Of a DNA stretch of 64,000 nucleotides, positions 1 to 10,663 are shown piece after piece. Numbering within the stretch: the stretch's first letter is position 1; each line of letters starts with the position of its first letter. The position numbers and the translations under genes were made by a program. The DNA comes from Selaginella moellendorffii. Taxonomy: Eukaryota; Streptophyta; Lycopodiopsida; Selaginellales; Selaginellaceae. The stretch spans positions 868,214-932,213 of the forward strand of contig NW_003314302.1 of the NCBI RefSeq assembly GCF_000143415.4, read 5' to 3'. Below the pieces are notes generated by a model. The model saw only the letters and a program-made list of their open reading frames with translations. It was not told the origin of the DNA and did no database searches.

Positions 1-77
1 CCAGTCAGCTCATAGCAATGCAGCAAATTTTCTAGATATCACAACAAAAATGCGATGCAATGCAGAGAAGAGCGTAC

Positions 78-275
78 CGGTTCTTTCCTCGACAGCTTGT
101 GATTCGCCACAGCCTGCTCCAAAAACATATTGACAAGCTCGGCATGCCCGGGAGACAAAGCCCTGCCGCTCGCCAATCCATCCAAATGCTCCTCCAATCT
201 CTGCGGAATCAGCACGAACTCAATCCATAATCCAGCCACGTCCGCCTTCCCGCCGCCGCCGTCTGGAGCCACCAT
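78..275 (-). CDS. Hypothetical protein, first exon only (partial)
   Basis: I do not recognise this protein. On the minus strand an ATG at 275-273 opens 66 codons up to a good splice donor (ACCG|GTACGC, exon end at 78), and the gene would continue off the left edge. The exon begins MVAPDGGGGK, has a hydrophobic stretch (WIEFVLIPQRL) and ends near FLEQAVANHKLSRKEP. An in-frame stop lies a short way upstream, so this is the first possible ATG of the frame. A different minus frame (324-548) is also open but ends in a stop before this exon. The gene would run divergently from the patatin-like gene at 974 and share its upstream region. It could be non-coding leader sequence; confidence is low. Confidence 0.3.
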
Positions 276-559
276 CACTCCCTCCAACCCTAATTCCACG
301 GCCAGGCCACCAGATTACCATTCCTACACCAATCCCGGCCGCATTGTCGACCAAATTCCAGCCGCCGGCGCCACTGCCTGGCATGAAATCGGTGACCTAG
401 ACGCCCGCTCGAGCAGCAGCAGCGCTTCGAGACGACGCCCCGGGAAAGAGAGAGAACAAGATTGGATCATCGGGACACCATAAACCCTAAGAGGAGGAGC
501 CACAGACACGATACAGGTGCCTCGACGGCTCTGTGAAGAACAGAGCAAAATGCAAAGCC

Positions 560-973
560 CTGCCCTAGTTATATAGGGTTAGAGCTGCGGTGCCGCGCGG
601 GTGCCGCCCGCACTGGAGGTGTCGGGTTCGAATCTAGTGCTTGACATATTAAAAGGATACTTAGCATCTCCCAAGTTTCTTGGAAGCACACATTTAATAC
701 CGACACGTGTCACATCTTTCTTTATTCGAAAGCCCTAAAACTGCGTAAAAGCGTAACACGTGTCAATCTGTGACTGTGCCAAGTGTCAAGCCTTGACACG
801 TGTTCCCTCCAGATCGTTCTCTTTTCAAAGACCACCGGCCCTAGCTCTCTAGCGAGGAGTGATTCTTTTTCTTGATCGATCAACAAGGCGCTGCGATTCA
901 ATCGATTAATCTCACCGAGGTGTGTAATCGCTAGTAGCTAGCGCCTAGTAAAACTTACTCTAGGAATCCCTTG
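560..973 (+). promoter_or_regulatory. Shared upstream region with three G-box/ABRE-type motifs
   Basis: Three CACGTG hexamers lie at 704-709, 757-762 and 797-802, each set in a near-identical GACACGTGT context, within 100 bp and 170-270 bp upstream of the patatin-like ATG. CACGTG is the core bound by plant bZIP and bHLH factors and is the centre of ABA-response elements. The same interval separates the patatin-like gene from the minus-strand exon at 78-275, so it could drive both. The sequence shows only the motifs; stress or ABA control is inference. Confidence 0.45.
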
Positions 974-2867
974 ATGGGGAAAAATTCGAGCTCCACGCAA
1001 CCGCCTCCACAAATGCTGGGGGAGATGGCCAAAGAAGGCGCTCTCTCCGATCCCGCCGTGGTGGATCTGGACGGGACGAAATCCGTCGGCGACGCCCTAC
1101 AAAATGGTAAGCCTGGTGACCTTGACGACGTTTGGTCGATGATATCGGCAAATGGCCACTCCGAGAAGCCCGAAAATCGAAAGAAGCTTTGCATTCTTAG
1201 CCTGGATGGAGGGGGAATGCGCGGACTGATCGGCTCAAGAATTCTATGTCGACTGGAAGCATTTCTCCAGGTAAACTTATTTCTTTCTTTTATAGCTAAA
1301 ACTTTAGTTTTCTCTCGATTGACTTTATAACACTCCGAAGTTTTCTTCTTCCATAGCTATGGACTTTATAAGTTGAACTTCTCTTGTCTTTGCAGGAGAA
1401 AACGATGGCAAGAGTTAGACTCTGTGACTACTTTGATCTTCTCGCTGGAACCAGCACTGGAGCTCTGATAGCTCTCATGCTCGCGACACCAGACGAGGCT
1501 GGCGAGCCACTCTTCACGGCGCAGGAGTGCTGCCGGTTCTACGCCGTGAACGGCCGCCATATCTTCCAGCGGAGATGGTACGATCCTTTTCATTTCTCCG
1601 TGCGGCAGATGTATAGGCCGAAGTACTCTCCTCGGAGATTGGAAAAATTGCTCAAGGACTATCTCGTTCGAGACGGGAGGGAGCTTACGCTGAGAGACAC
1701 TCTCAAACCGGTGCTTGTGACGGCGTTCGACATCTCTCAGGCGACTCCTTTCTTTTTTGTGCGCCAGGCAGCCATGAAGGACGAGAGCAAAAACTTCCGG
1801 TAAATCCCCACCTTTGTCTTTTGCCTTTAAACAATTTGTTTGTTCATTTTCATTCCAGGCTTTGGGAAGTCTGCCGTGCCACGGTTGCAGCACCGACATA
1901 CTTTCGTCCGGCTCATGTTACTTCAGTGGATGGTAAAGTCTCAGCAACACTAATTGATGGAGCAGTCGTGCAAAACAATCCGGTACCGGGCACCTCTTAG
2001 TTTTGTTGCTCCACTGAATGGCTTCGCTGTTGGCTTTTCAGGCGCTTGTTGCAGTCACTCATGCTTGGAGCAACAACACGGATTTCCCTGAAGCGACTGG
2101 TCTCCAAGACGTGATGGTACTTGTTTAAAGAGAACTTTGCTTTTTCGTACGTAGAGATGGTGTGGTGGCTTTGTCACCGTGTGCTTCATTAATCGCGGAG
2201 GGATCTTTTGCAGGTCTTGTCGCTTGGTGCGGGCCAGCTCGACGAAAGATACGAGCTTGACGCTGCCAAGAAATGGGGATTAGCAGGATGGATGCGTCCT
2301 CTACTCAACATTATGATGGACGGCACCGCAGGTAAGAGAATTATCGCTAGAAACTCTTAGAAACTCGCATCTCTCATGTGTCTTTGTTAAATCCAGATAC
2401 TGTGGACTATCAATTGTCATCCGCGTTTGCTGGATACGATTGCTCTGACAATTACTTGCGAATCCAGGCACGTTTTTTGCATTTAGTCTACATGGCTTGT
2501 TTTCTTATTCTTGTCTTGTTCGTCTTGGCAGCTCTCCGGCCTGCCTAAGAGCATGGCGTACATGGACTGCGCGAGCCAGAAAAACATCGAAGACTTGACA
2601 CGCCTCACGGACGAGCTCTTGATGCAAAAGGCCGTGGCACGAAATGCTTTCGGAGAGAAGATTGTCCTGGAAGAGACGTATGAGCAGCGCTTGTCGTGGT
2701 TTGCGGACCAGCTGATAGAGCAGAAGAAGCTCCATTCTACTTCGGCGTCTGGGGATAGAGCGCAGCCCAAGGGAGGAGACTCGACGCCGGGGCATTTAGG
2801 ACGCCTCGTCTCGCCGGTCCTAAGTCACTTGCTCCAGCATCAAAGAAGCCAAAGCGGTGATCTTTAG
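974..2867 (+). CDS. Patatin-like phospholipase (acyl hydrolase), seven exons
   Basis: Patatins cleave acyl chains from phospho- and galactolipids using a Ser-Asp dyad. Exons are 974-1270, 1396-1799, 1859-1982, 2042-2116, 2214-2331, 2397-2467 and 2532-2867, giving 474 residues, a usual length for plant patatin-like proteins. The oxyanion loop DGGGMRG is at the end of exon 1. The nucleophile motif GTSTG is in exon 2, so Ser is present, unlike plant forms in which this motif is altered. The catalytic Asp is in the DGA motif (LIDGAVVQNNP) ending exon 3. The start is the ATG at 974; a TTG just upstream is not needed. Intron 6 uses a GC donor (CAG|GCACG at 2468); the alternative GT four bases on would shift the frame. 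No clear signal peptide is visible, so a cytosolic or membrane-surface role is likely. Confidence 0.9.
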
Positions 2868-3438
2868 AATGGTTTGTTTTTATGCTTTTCTTATCCCCGG
2901 AAGCTGAATCTCCAGGTGGACGTGGAAGATTTGACGACCGACGCTGCTCGTTATAGAACACACAGATGTGAGTTCAAGTTTAAGCTGGATTCTTGCTTCC
3001 CGTCTCACTCCACTGCAGTTTACAGATATACAAGAGTTCAGACGAGACTTATTCTTTTCATACACTCAAGCGAAAGAAATAGTTAACGGGACTTTTCGCC
3101 CCGGCTTGAAAGGATTTTGATTTGGTAACTTTTTAAGTTCATACGTTTTTCTCACTCTTTTTGTTGCTGAATTGTTGCTGAAGCTCGCCAAAGTGTTGAT
3201 GTTTAGAATGGTTCGTTTGTGAGAGTTAAATGCGGTGATCTTCCGGTGGATTTCCAAGGATGTGGAAGAATAGAACGCAAAGATGTGAGTTTTAAGTTCA
3301 AGTTGGATTCTTACTCACTCCATTGCAGCATACAGATTTTCAGCGAGTGTTCGTTCTTGAAACAAACAATTAAATTTTGATTCGGTAACTTTCAAGTTCA
3401 GGCAAAGCATTGAAGCTACCGAGTTTTTCTCCGCCTCC
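2868..3438. repeat. Degenerate tandem duplication of the patatin gene 3' flank
   Basis: Two diverged copies of one segment follow the stop codon, about 2850-3150 and 3225-3410. Shared landmarks are the GCGGTGATCTT block, a GTGGAAGA block, AGATGTGAGTT, TTGGATTCTT, the CACTCCA(C/T)TGCAG run and a late GATT(T/C)GGTAACTT. The order is the same in both, so this is a direct, not inverted, repeat. The ORFs here are chance frames. The interval otherwise holds only the convergent ends of the patatin-like and FNR genes. Confidence 0.6.
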
Positions 3439-4350
3439 TCAATATACATCTACATGCCACTGCTTGTTCCTTTTCCAGCCAGAGAGTTTCTCATGCCAAG
3501 AATCCCCGCAAAGCTTCCTGAAAGTCTCTTGAATCCCCTCCATCATCTCCTCCCTCCCGCAAAAGTAAATATGTCCTCCACTTTCGAGCAGCTCCAACAC
3601 CTCCTTGCCTCTCTCCTTGATCCTGTGCTGGACGTAGAACTTCCCTCCACTTCGATCCACCATCTCTCGACTCAGCGCAAGATCATACCGAAAGCTACTC
3701 GGGAAGTCCCTCGCGATCCTCTCGAACTCGTCGTGATACAAGAGACTCTTAGAGCTGGCGACGCCGAGGAACAGCCACGCCAGTCCATCAAACTTGAAAG
3801 GCACCTCCTCGACGAACATCCGGCGAAGAAATCCTCGAAACGGCGCCACTCCAGTTCCAGTTCCAACCATGATCTGAGCTCCTCGCGGATTTTCCTCGTT
3901 GAGCAGTAGCGAGCTTCCAAACGGGCCAACGATGCGAACTTGATCTCCGGGACGAGCGTCGCAGAGGAAGTTGCTACAAATCCCCGGTATGGTCGAGTTT
4001 GGATCGTTTGGATCATAGCTCACGATTCTCTTGACGCACAGGCTCGCGGTTCTCCCGGACAAATCATCGCCATACCTTGATGACGCGAGAGAGTACAAGC
4101 GATTTGGAGGAGGAGCTCCGGGTCTCTTTGGATTCGTCCCTGGCGGGAGAATTCCGTACGATTGTCCCTCCCAGAAAGGAATGTTGCCTCCATGGTCGAT
4201 CACAATGTGGTACGTGTCTCCTCCATTTTCTCCAGTGGTGAGGCGATGGACGGACTCGATCGTAGCGACGTAGGGCGATTTGCGCGTGTAGAGATTGGTG
4301 GGCGCTTTCTTGAGAAGCTCCAAGCTTCGCGGAAGAACAAGCCGCCTCAT
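3439..4350 (-). CDS. Ferredoxin-NADP+ reductase, intronless, no long transit peptide
   Basis: FNR moves electrons between ferredoxin and NADP(H) with a bound FAD. The 303 residues match the mature family from about residue 20 on. FAD-binding motifs RLYSLAS (about 85-91) and GICSNFLC (about 123-130) are present, as is the NADP pyrophosphate loop GTGTGVAPFRG. GLAWLFLGVA and IYFCG follow, and the chain ends WHVDVY with the C-terminal Tyr that stacks on FAD. The VY ending and the sequence near the N-terminus resemble root-type FNR. The Met at 4350 starts only about 20 residues before the mature core, where plant FNRs normally carry a plastid transit peptide. An in-frame stop lies 27 nt upstream. 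Either an upstream exon is missed (a TTCTTAG acceptor sits just before the ATG) or this is an intronless retrocopy. Confidence 0.9.
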   Translation of the reverse strand: MRRLVLPRSLELLKKAPTNLYTRKSPYVATIESVHRLTTGENGGDTYHIVIDHGGNIPFWEGQSYGILPPGTNPKRPGAPPPNRLYSLASSRYGDDLSGRTASLCVKRIVSYDPNDPNSTIPGICSNFLCDARPGDQVRIVGPFGSSLLLNEENPRGAQIMVGTGTGVAPFRGFLRRMFVEEVPFKFDGLAWLFLGVASSKSLLYHDEFERIARDFPSSFRYDLALSREMVDRSGGKFYVQHRIKERGKEVLELLESGGHIYFCGREEMMEGIQETFRKLCGDSWHEKLSGWKRNKQWHVDVY

Positions 4351-6178
4351 TAGGAACCCTAAGAACAGACTGCCTCAATTTAAAGGCCTTTCACCTTTGT
4401 CAGTACCTTTTATCCTTTCTTCATTTAAACTTAATTGATTTTCCTTTTGTCTAGGGTTGATCACCAAGTAGGATTTGCAGATGGGGAGTTTGTTTGTGAT
4501 GACGACAATGGAGGCTAACATGGTGAAAGGTTCTCCCAAAGATTCTAGAAGCAAATCTAGCAAGGATAAGGAACTGCCATCACCAAAGGATCAACCAAAA
4601 CCGTCGGTGAAATCATGGATGGTTCAATTATAAATTATTATGTAAGGAAAATATCTATCAATATATCTGGATGTCATAATACTTCTATAGTTTGCAAGGT
4701 TACCATTGGATCTGGATCCGATTGGTAACTTATTTTGCCACACGATGTCAAGCCCCCATTCTTGAAAGCCTGGATTATGGTGGCATAAGCAAATCCATTA
4801 CCAAAGAAACTAACTCTCCTAGGAAGAAGAAGCAAAGTTGATATTAATCTGAAGTGAGGAACATCAAATGGTTTTCTCATGGAAACCTTAATTTCTAATT
4901 AAAATATTAATTTATATATTTTAATTCGAAAAATATAAAACTTATAGAAAGTGATAATTTTATTATTAAAAGATTTAGTGGCATTATCTCAATTCAGTAT
5001 GTTATAAGTGTGGATTATCAATCATGTTCACAAGAATTGATAGCAAAAATAATTTTCATAAATTTCTTTTCACATAACTCTAAGGTTAACCTCTCATTTA
5101 GTGCCACGATTAGTATTTTATCAAACCAAATTATAATAAATAGGAATTAAACTGTTTTTAAAAAATTATTTTATTTTAAAAAAATAATATTTAATTTTTG
5201 ATAATCATCTATGCCAAATGACATTATAAAGCCTAAAATTCAATTATTATATTTTCATTTTTTACATTTATAATAGGATAAAGAAACAATAAGGTTTTTT
5301 TAGGCCATAAAATATTGCACTTGGTTTATTCTACCTGAAAAGTCCAAAACTTATTATGAAAAACTTCAGCAGCTTGTGTATATACTAATGTATAAATAAA
5401 ATAACATAAAGTTTAATTTAATTTTTCTTTTTTTTTGTAATTTTATTTAAATTTAGCTAAATAAAAGTTATTTAAAAATAATAAATATAAATATTAAAAA
5501 TTAAAAATTATTAAAGAAAGTTATACTTTCCTTAAACCCTAAACAATAATTAATAATAATATTTGAAATAATTTATTTGAATTAAGTTTTTGCCATAGAT
5601 AAAATTTAGATTAAATTTTCTATATTAAAAAAATCAAGACAACAAATTGTTTTATTTCATGTTGTGAGGTCCAGATATATGGCTATGATGTCATCTACTA
5701 ATATTAATGGCCATATAGTAATATTAGTATAGTGGAATTTTGATAACTGTTAAATTGGTTTTAATTGTATTCTCTTTCTATATTCTATAAACTCGTATTA
5801 GTGGAGATGAGGATTGCTTGGATTTGGGATTTTAGTTTAGATTTAGCTTTTGCATTGTCTAGATCTCATTATCCTTGTAGCTTTTTCAATTTCTTCTTTT
5901 TTGCTTTTTCTATTTTTCATTCATCTTCATGAGAAAGCAATAGCCTTTTACTCCTTTGACTCTAGAATAATAATTGGTGCAATTGCTCGATGTTATATGG
6001 TTGTGGTTGAATAATCAAACTCAATTGATAGTAATATTTACAACATATGGTATAACTTCTTTTGCTTTTACTACTAATCCTTGTGTTTGGTCAAAGTTTT
6101 TTTGCAGGAATCCTAGAGATTATGTGTATCATTGGTTTGATCACTTTACAGTGATTGTTACCTATCATTCTTGGGATG
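4351..6178. other. AT-rich intergenic DNA, no convincing gene
   Basis: The stretch is strongly AT-rich from about 4880 to 5960, with many poly-A and poly-T runs. A 50-codon plus-strand ORF at 4481-4633, rich in Ser, Lys and Pro, looks like a fragment of an older coding sequence but I cannot assign it. Around 5690-5780 a segment resembles 53,060-53,180, so a shared dispersed repeat is likely. Nothing here supports a functional gene. Confidence 0.5.
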
Positions 6179-7625
6179 GGTAAGCAACTAAATTTTTTAC
6201 TTTACTTTAGCTATTTAAAGAGTCTCACTCACAACCTCTATAAATCCTATTCCGATCTTGGAGACTTTTTAGCCTCATCAATGACATTGATGCCGCTTAA
6301 CCTTTACACTTGTCCAAGTGCTTCATGTATTCGATCTCATAATCAACACTTCAAAAGTATTATTGACATATCAACTTGTTATACTAAAGTTATAGTTGTT
6401 TACCTTTGTCTCATTGGTAGTCCTAGACCACATATATCATAATCCCATTTCTCAAAGACTAAATTATTCATTCATGAGTGGTCATTTTAAAACCACTCCT
6501 TAGCATCTTTAGGATGTTAAAGACATAAAGAATAGCCTTCCCTAACATCCCTTTTCGATCCCCACCAAATCCCTAGCTGTGTTTGCCAACACTGCCACTG
6601 GGTTAGGGCTAGAAGGCCCAACCACTACATCTCATTGACCTTTAGGACTTCCTTGCGATATGACTACATCTTTAGTCACTATATAAGAGGATTGGTCTTT
6701 TTTCTTTCCACAATTTGGGACTTTGGGATAACATCTTGAAACACTATATGAGTTTTGTGGGTACTCTCCCCACTTTTTGCCTTTGGGTGCTCTAGCCATA
6801 TGACTAGAGTGAGGTTGAAATAAGCCATGCTATGTATCCAAGTAGGTAGTCCCACCCACATTTGGACTAGGAGAATTGACCATTTGATCTCTCAGAGGAA
6901 CTAGAGTCAGTTCTTGAATACTTCACTAAGTTACCCCACTTATCTATTTGTATTCACTCTAACTTTAGACTCCCTAGTTGTTATATCATCATTCAACATA
7001 TGGGTATAACTTTCCTGAGTCATACTGGCCTTTCCTAGCCAAATTAATTCCACTAAAGTCCAACCCTCACACTCTCCCTACTATACTTTTGGAACCCTTT
7101 ACAACCCTTTGGGGGACGATCACTTTAAGCTTTCACCCCATAGGTTATATTAATATTCGGACTTAATCTTAGACTCAGACTCAAACTCGGTCTTGGTCTT
7201 GGTCTCTATCTCAGGTTTATTTCAGACTCCATCTTGAACTCCATCTTGGGTCCATCTTGAATTCCATCTTAGACTTGATCTCAAACTCCATCTCAGGTTC
7301 ATTTTGGACTCCATTTCGGACTCTATCTGGTCCATCTTAAACTCTATCTCAAGTCTATCTCAAATTCCATCTTGGACTCCTTCTTGAACTCTTTCATGTG
7401 TCATATATTGATCCTCTTATATCCCTTTTCTAGAGACTCACTTATTACTTGCTTTATGCTTGTTCCTCGATCATTTCATTTTATTAAGAGTTCTACTCTC
7501 ACTCTTAACTTTTCAAGTTGGAACTTTTAGTTTAAATGTGTTACTCTCGTTTGGCTTCCACTTTGGCCACTACTATGTGACACCCTTTCAACTCCACTTT
7601 GGGGCCTAAAGGTTTGTGTCTTATA
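6179..7625 (-). mobile_element. Decayed full-length copy of LTR family B
   Basis: This segment aligns end to end with the solo LTR that is split at 12,742-13,709 and 19,888-20,254. It starts at the equivalent of TGTAAGGGACTAAA and ends at the equivalent of TTTGTGTCTCACA (here TTTGTGTCTTATA). It lacks the element-A insertion, so it shows the uninterrupted LTR, about 1.45 kb. Most differences are C-to-T or G-to-A, which fits decay of methylated cytosines. It contains the (GAGTC/GATCT)-type sequence tract at 7160-7385. The minus strand is the LTR sense strand if the primer-binding site seen at 19,488 marks its 3' side. Confidence 0.7.
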
Positions 7626-7865
7626 AGATGATGTTTGGTATTTACATGAGTTTCCCATGTGCCTCCAGAGTTATACAAGTAGTGAAGGGTCCTTGCACAA
7701 ATAAGTTAATAACCCCTCTATCTTTCTTTTAGGAGGGGTTCACTCGGTACCAGTTTATCTAGTGTTTACTTTATAAATTCATTTCTATAACAAAATGTCT
7801 TCTATTATTTTCTTTATGTTGGTTGATATAGGTTTAAGTTTATCTTTTATTGCTCAGCTTGTTGC

Positions 7866-8394
7866 CCCAAATATTCCAAGACCCTTAACCGATTAAAAAA
7901 GGGGGTGCACTCTTGTTCATGGGCCCTTTCCCTCTATATTTGAACCCCATGGATCATTGCTTGAGTCGTTCTCTTTGGTCGCTTATAATCCACCACGCTT
8001 CCCTACAAGTTCACGCCCTCGTAAACGGAAGCTGAGAGCCACAGCTCTCCCAAGAGCCCCGCTCTCTTGACACCCTACCCCTCGGGTTGAGCCCAGCGGG
8101 AGCAAATTGGACCAGCCAGATGTCAATCAACATGTGATGTGATTCCCCTAGCTAACCAATAGAGCCAGTCCCGAGACTCCTCTGATACCAAATGTAAGCT
8201 CTTGAATTTAGACTTCCCGAGAGGTCATCCAACCCAGTACTATTCAAACCCAAGGATGCTTAACCTTAAATATCCCAAGACCCTTAACCGATTAGAAAAG
8301 GGGGTGCACTCTTGTTCATGGGCCCTTTCCCTCTATATTTGAACCCTATGGATTGTCTTTTGAGTCGTTCTCTTTAGTTGTTCATATGGACCTA
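7866..8394 (-). mobile_element. TRIM family A, decayed copy with truncated left LTR
   Basis: The right LTR (8193-8394) and the internal region (about 7990-8192) match the TRIM array at 11,542-12,533; the left LTR starts mid-unit at about 7866. At the internal/LTR boundary the plus strand reads CTCTGATACCAAA, so the minus strand carries TTTGGTATCAGAG. That is the standard plant primer-binding site complementary to initiator Met-tRNA. The internal region is about 205 bp and non-coding, as expected for terminal-repeat retrotransposons in miniature, which depend on other elements for enzymes. Confidence 0.75.
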
Positions 8395-8429
8395 GTTGTG
8401 CGGGTGATCTTAAGCTTGAGCTTCAATCG

Positions 8430-9290
8430 TTGTGGATGGTGTGAATTAAGCTTTTGATCTCATCCTTGGTATAGATTGGTTGCGGCATAATTATGTTAAA
8501 TATAACTTTGAGGCTTCTCCTCTTTGTCTTATATTCTCTCCTATTTATTCCATTCCTCTCACTTTTATTTCTCTTTGTTTCTTTATTTTTACTTTTGCTT
8601 TTGTTACTTTTATCTCCCTATTACTTCCTCCTATGTTTTTGTCTTGCTCTTCTATTCCCTTTTCAAATCCATTAGTCAGTCTTTATGTTGCAATGGTTGA
8701 CCGGCTCATGAAGGAGTATTAAATTTAATTTGTTATCTAGGGCTAAGATTTTAACACGACATTCTATTCCAATTGGGGATGCTCATCTAATTAAGGTTTA
8801 CATTTGCCATTGGTTGTCAAAGGAGATTAAAATTTTACTTATAAATGTCAAAGAGATGTTGGAAAAAGGTGTTATCCGAAAGTCGCAAAGTCCTTGAGTA
8901 TGAACCTCATTTTGTCATGAAGTCTGATGAGAGTATTTGCTTCTACATCAACTATCAACTATTAAACAAAATGATTATCCCAGATGTGTATCCTCTTCCT
9001 TACATTACTGATTTTCTATATCGTCTAGGGAGAAGTCATTGGCTCACCAAGTTAAATCTTGATTATTGGTACTAGCAATTGTTGATAGCTGTCGTGAATG
9101 TGATTTCGAGCATCGAAAGATACTTGTTGGCCAGTCCTTACGGACACTCTTCTCTTACTGCCATGACGGCAGAAGGTAGGTACAGTTAGTTCCCTTTATC
9201 GTTCCCACTTGAGCTAGTTAAGAAATTGGTCAATGACCATGTACTTAAAATGGATAAACATAAGGTAGGAACCCTATGTGTTTCTTGCTA
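8430..9290 (+). pseudogene. Chromovirus pol remnant (family D), with internal deletion
   Basis: Frames in order resemble the end of a Gypsy protease (GIDWLRHNYVK-like, 8470), then the start of reverse transcriptase (GDAHLIK, LEKGVIRKS, FYINYQLLNK, DVYPLPYI; 8770-9075). The frame then jumps to the extreme C-terminus of pol near 9200-9290 (LELVKKLVNDHVLKMDKHKVGTL). That last part is nearly the same as 35,540-35,630. RT palm, RNase H and most of integrase are missing, and stops and frameshifts are frequent. It is a dead copy, older than the element inserted at 10,664. Confidence 0.65.
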
Positions 9291-10568
9291 AACATACTCA
9301 GCCTGGTTTGAGAAACTCCTCTTATTGTCTTGCACTTGCTAGTATCAAGAACCCCTGGGTATTGAGACTAATCCCTCAATATTGCTGAATGATAGCTGAC
9401 CATGTCTGCCAAACACCCTCGCTATCCCCTTGTGTTAGTCTCATTTCGGTCCTAAATTCTATTTATGGAAAGTATCTAGATTTTCCCATTTGGCATATTT
9501 ACGGAATGTAGAGATCAGCCTGAATACAATGGTGTTTGTCCCGTGTCCAAATTCACAATCTAAGGACATTCTGTATTTAGTAAGTTTCGAACTTGTCCCA
9601 GAGACTTAACTCCTGGTACTAAAGGAGGCTTGGGGTGAAAGCCCAAAGCGTGTGTCCCTCAAAGGGGGGCTATGGGGGGTTCCAAATATATAGTAGGGAT
9701 AGTGGTTGGAATGCATATCCGACCACCTGAGACATTAGTTTGGCTCCCTATAGTGCACTTTATCTCTCTCCCCTTAAGGCAATTGGAAAAGGGGCAATTG
9801 GTTGATAAGAGAGCCTTTAGTAGTTATTTTATCCCCATTTATCCCTTAAGGTTCTAAGGATCCATGGTGACAGTATATCCAAATCTCATCCCATGATCAC
9901 ATGCGCTACACTCACCCCCCCTTCAGAGATGTCAATATCCTCATTGATTATTGACTCCATCACCTCAATTTCCACATTTCAGCTATTCCATGTGAGGTAT
10001 CTAGTCATCCACCTGTACTGCAGTCCCACAGTGGATACCTTCGTCTGTGGATACTCCACACAAGAGGAAGGACGTATGCAGGGATGCCCAATACGTATTT
10101 TTAAGTAGCCACTAATCAATGGGAATTGAACTCGTGCCATTTGCTCTAATACTAACTATAGCGCACCTTATCTCTCTCCTTTTAAGCCAACTGGAAAAAC
10201 GGCAATTGCTTGATAAGAGAGCCCTTAGTGGCTATTTTATCCCTATTTATCCCTCAAGATTCCAAGGATCTATGGTGATAGTATATCCAAATCTCATCCC
10301 ATGATCACATGCGCTACACTCCCGCTGGGCTGTGTCGCTTTTTGTTCTGCGCCTGGCTTAAATTTAAGCCCAAGCTCCATGCTGCTCTAGTTGGTGGGGT
10401 ACCCTCCTCCTCGCGTTAGGCCACTGGTATGCCAAATTTGTGCCAGACTCCGTCTGACACCATTTTGCATGCAGGTGCTAGATACGGGGAGCTAGTGCTC
10501 GTGGGATTGTACCGGACCTCGTTTCGTAGCACAACAGGCTTCGAGTTCGGCTCCAAATTCATATATGC
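9291..10568 (+). mobile_element. LTR family D fragment, interrupted by a TRIM
   Basis: Sequence after the pol end at 9290 matches 35,632-36,120 and, inverted, 59,690-60,460. Landmarks are TTGCACTTGCTAGTATCAA, the CCAAACACCCTCGCTATC block, the TAAGCCCAAG block and TTAGGCCAC(T/C)GGTATGC. The copy is broken by a 570-bp TRIM at 9749-10,318 and stops near 10,568, where RT-like sequence resumes. Confidence 0.6.
9749..10318 (-). mobile_element. TRIM family E, complete, 162-bp LTRs
   Basis: Two direct repeats of 162 bp (9749-9910 and 10,157-10,318) flank a 246-bp internal region. The flanks carry a perfect 5-bp target duplication, CTCCC (9744-9748 and 10,319-10,323). On the minus strand the right LTR is followed by GTTAGTATTAGAGC, a decayed match to the Met-tRNA primer site TGGTATCAGAGC. 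A G-rich tract (AAGGGGGGGTGAG) precedes the other LTR as a polypurine tract. The element therefore reads on the minus strand. It has no coding capacity and needs enzymes from another element. Confidence 0.85.
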
Positions 10569-10663
10569 TACAATGTTCCCAATACTACTTTTCATACACC
10601 ATTTAGTTTGTATAAATGCTTTGTGAACAATATTTTAGCAACTTTCTAGCAAATGATGGATAA
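10569..10663 (+). pseudogene. RT fragment, left side of the 10,664 insertion site
   Basis: The frame ending TFHTPFSLYKC...LATF-stop-QMMD corresponds to the reverse-transcriptase stretch around MPFGL-NAPATFQ. It continues after the inserted element at 25,074 as DKVLYDMLKVTTDFIDDLLIH. The join across the insertion uses the shared GATAA. The fragment has in-frame stops and is non-functional. Confidence 0.65.

Noticed and set aside
600-640. tRNA or SINE remnant around GGGTTCGAATC
   Set aside because: A single B-box-like word without an A box or a poly-A tail; chance cannot be excluded.
8480-8722. Overlapping Leu/Phe-rich ORFs resembling a membrane protein
   Set aside because: They come from a pyrimidine-rich linker within a dead chromovirus pol; there is no conserved motif.
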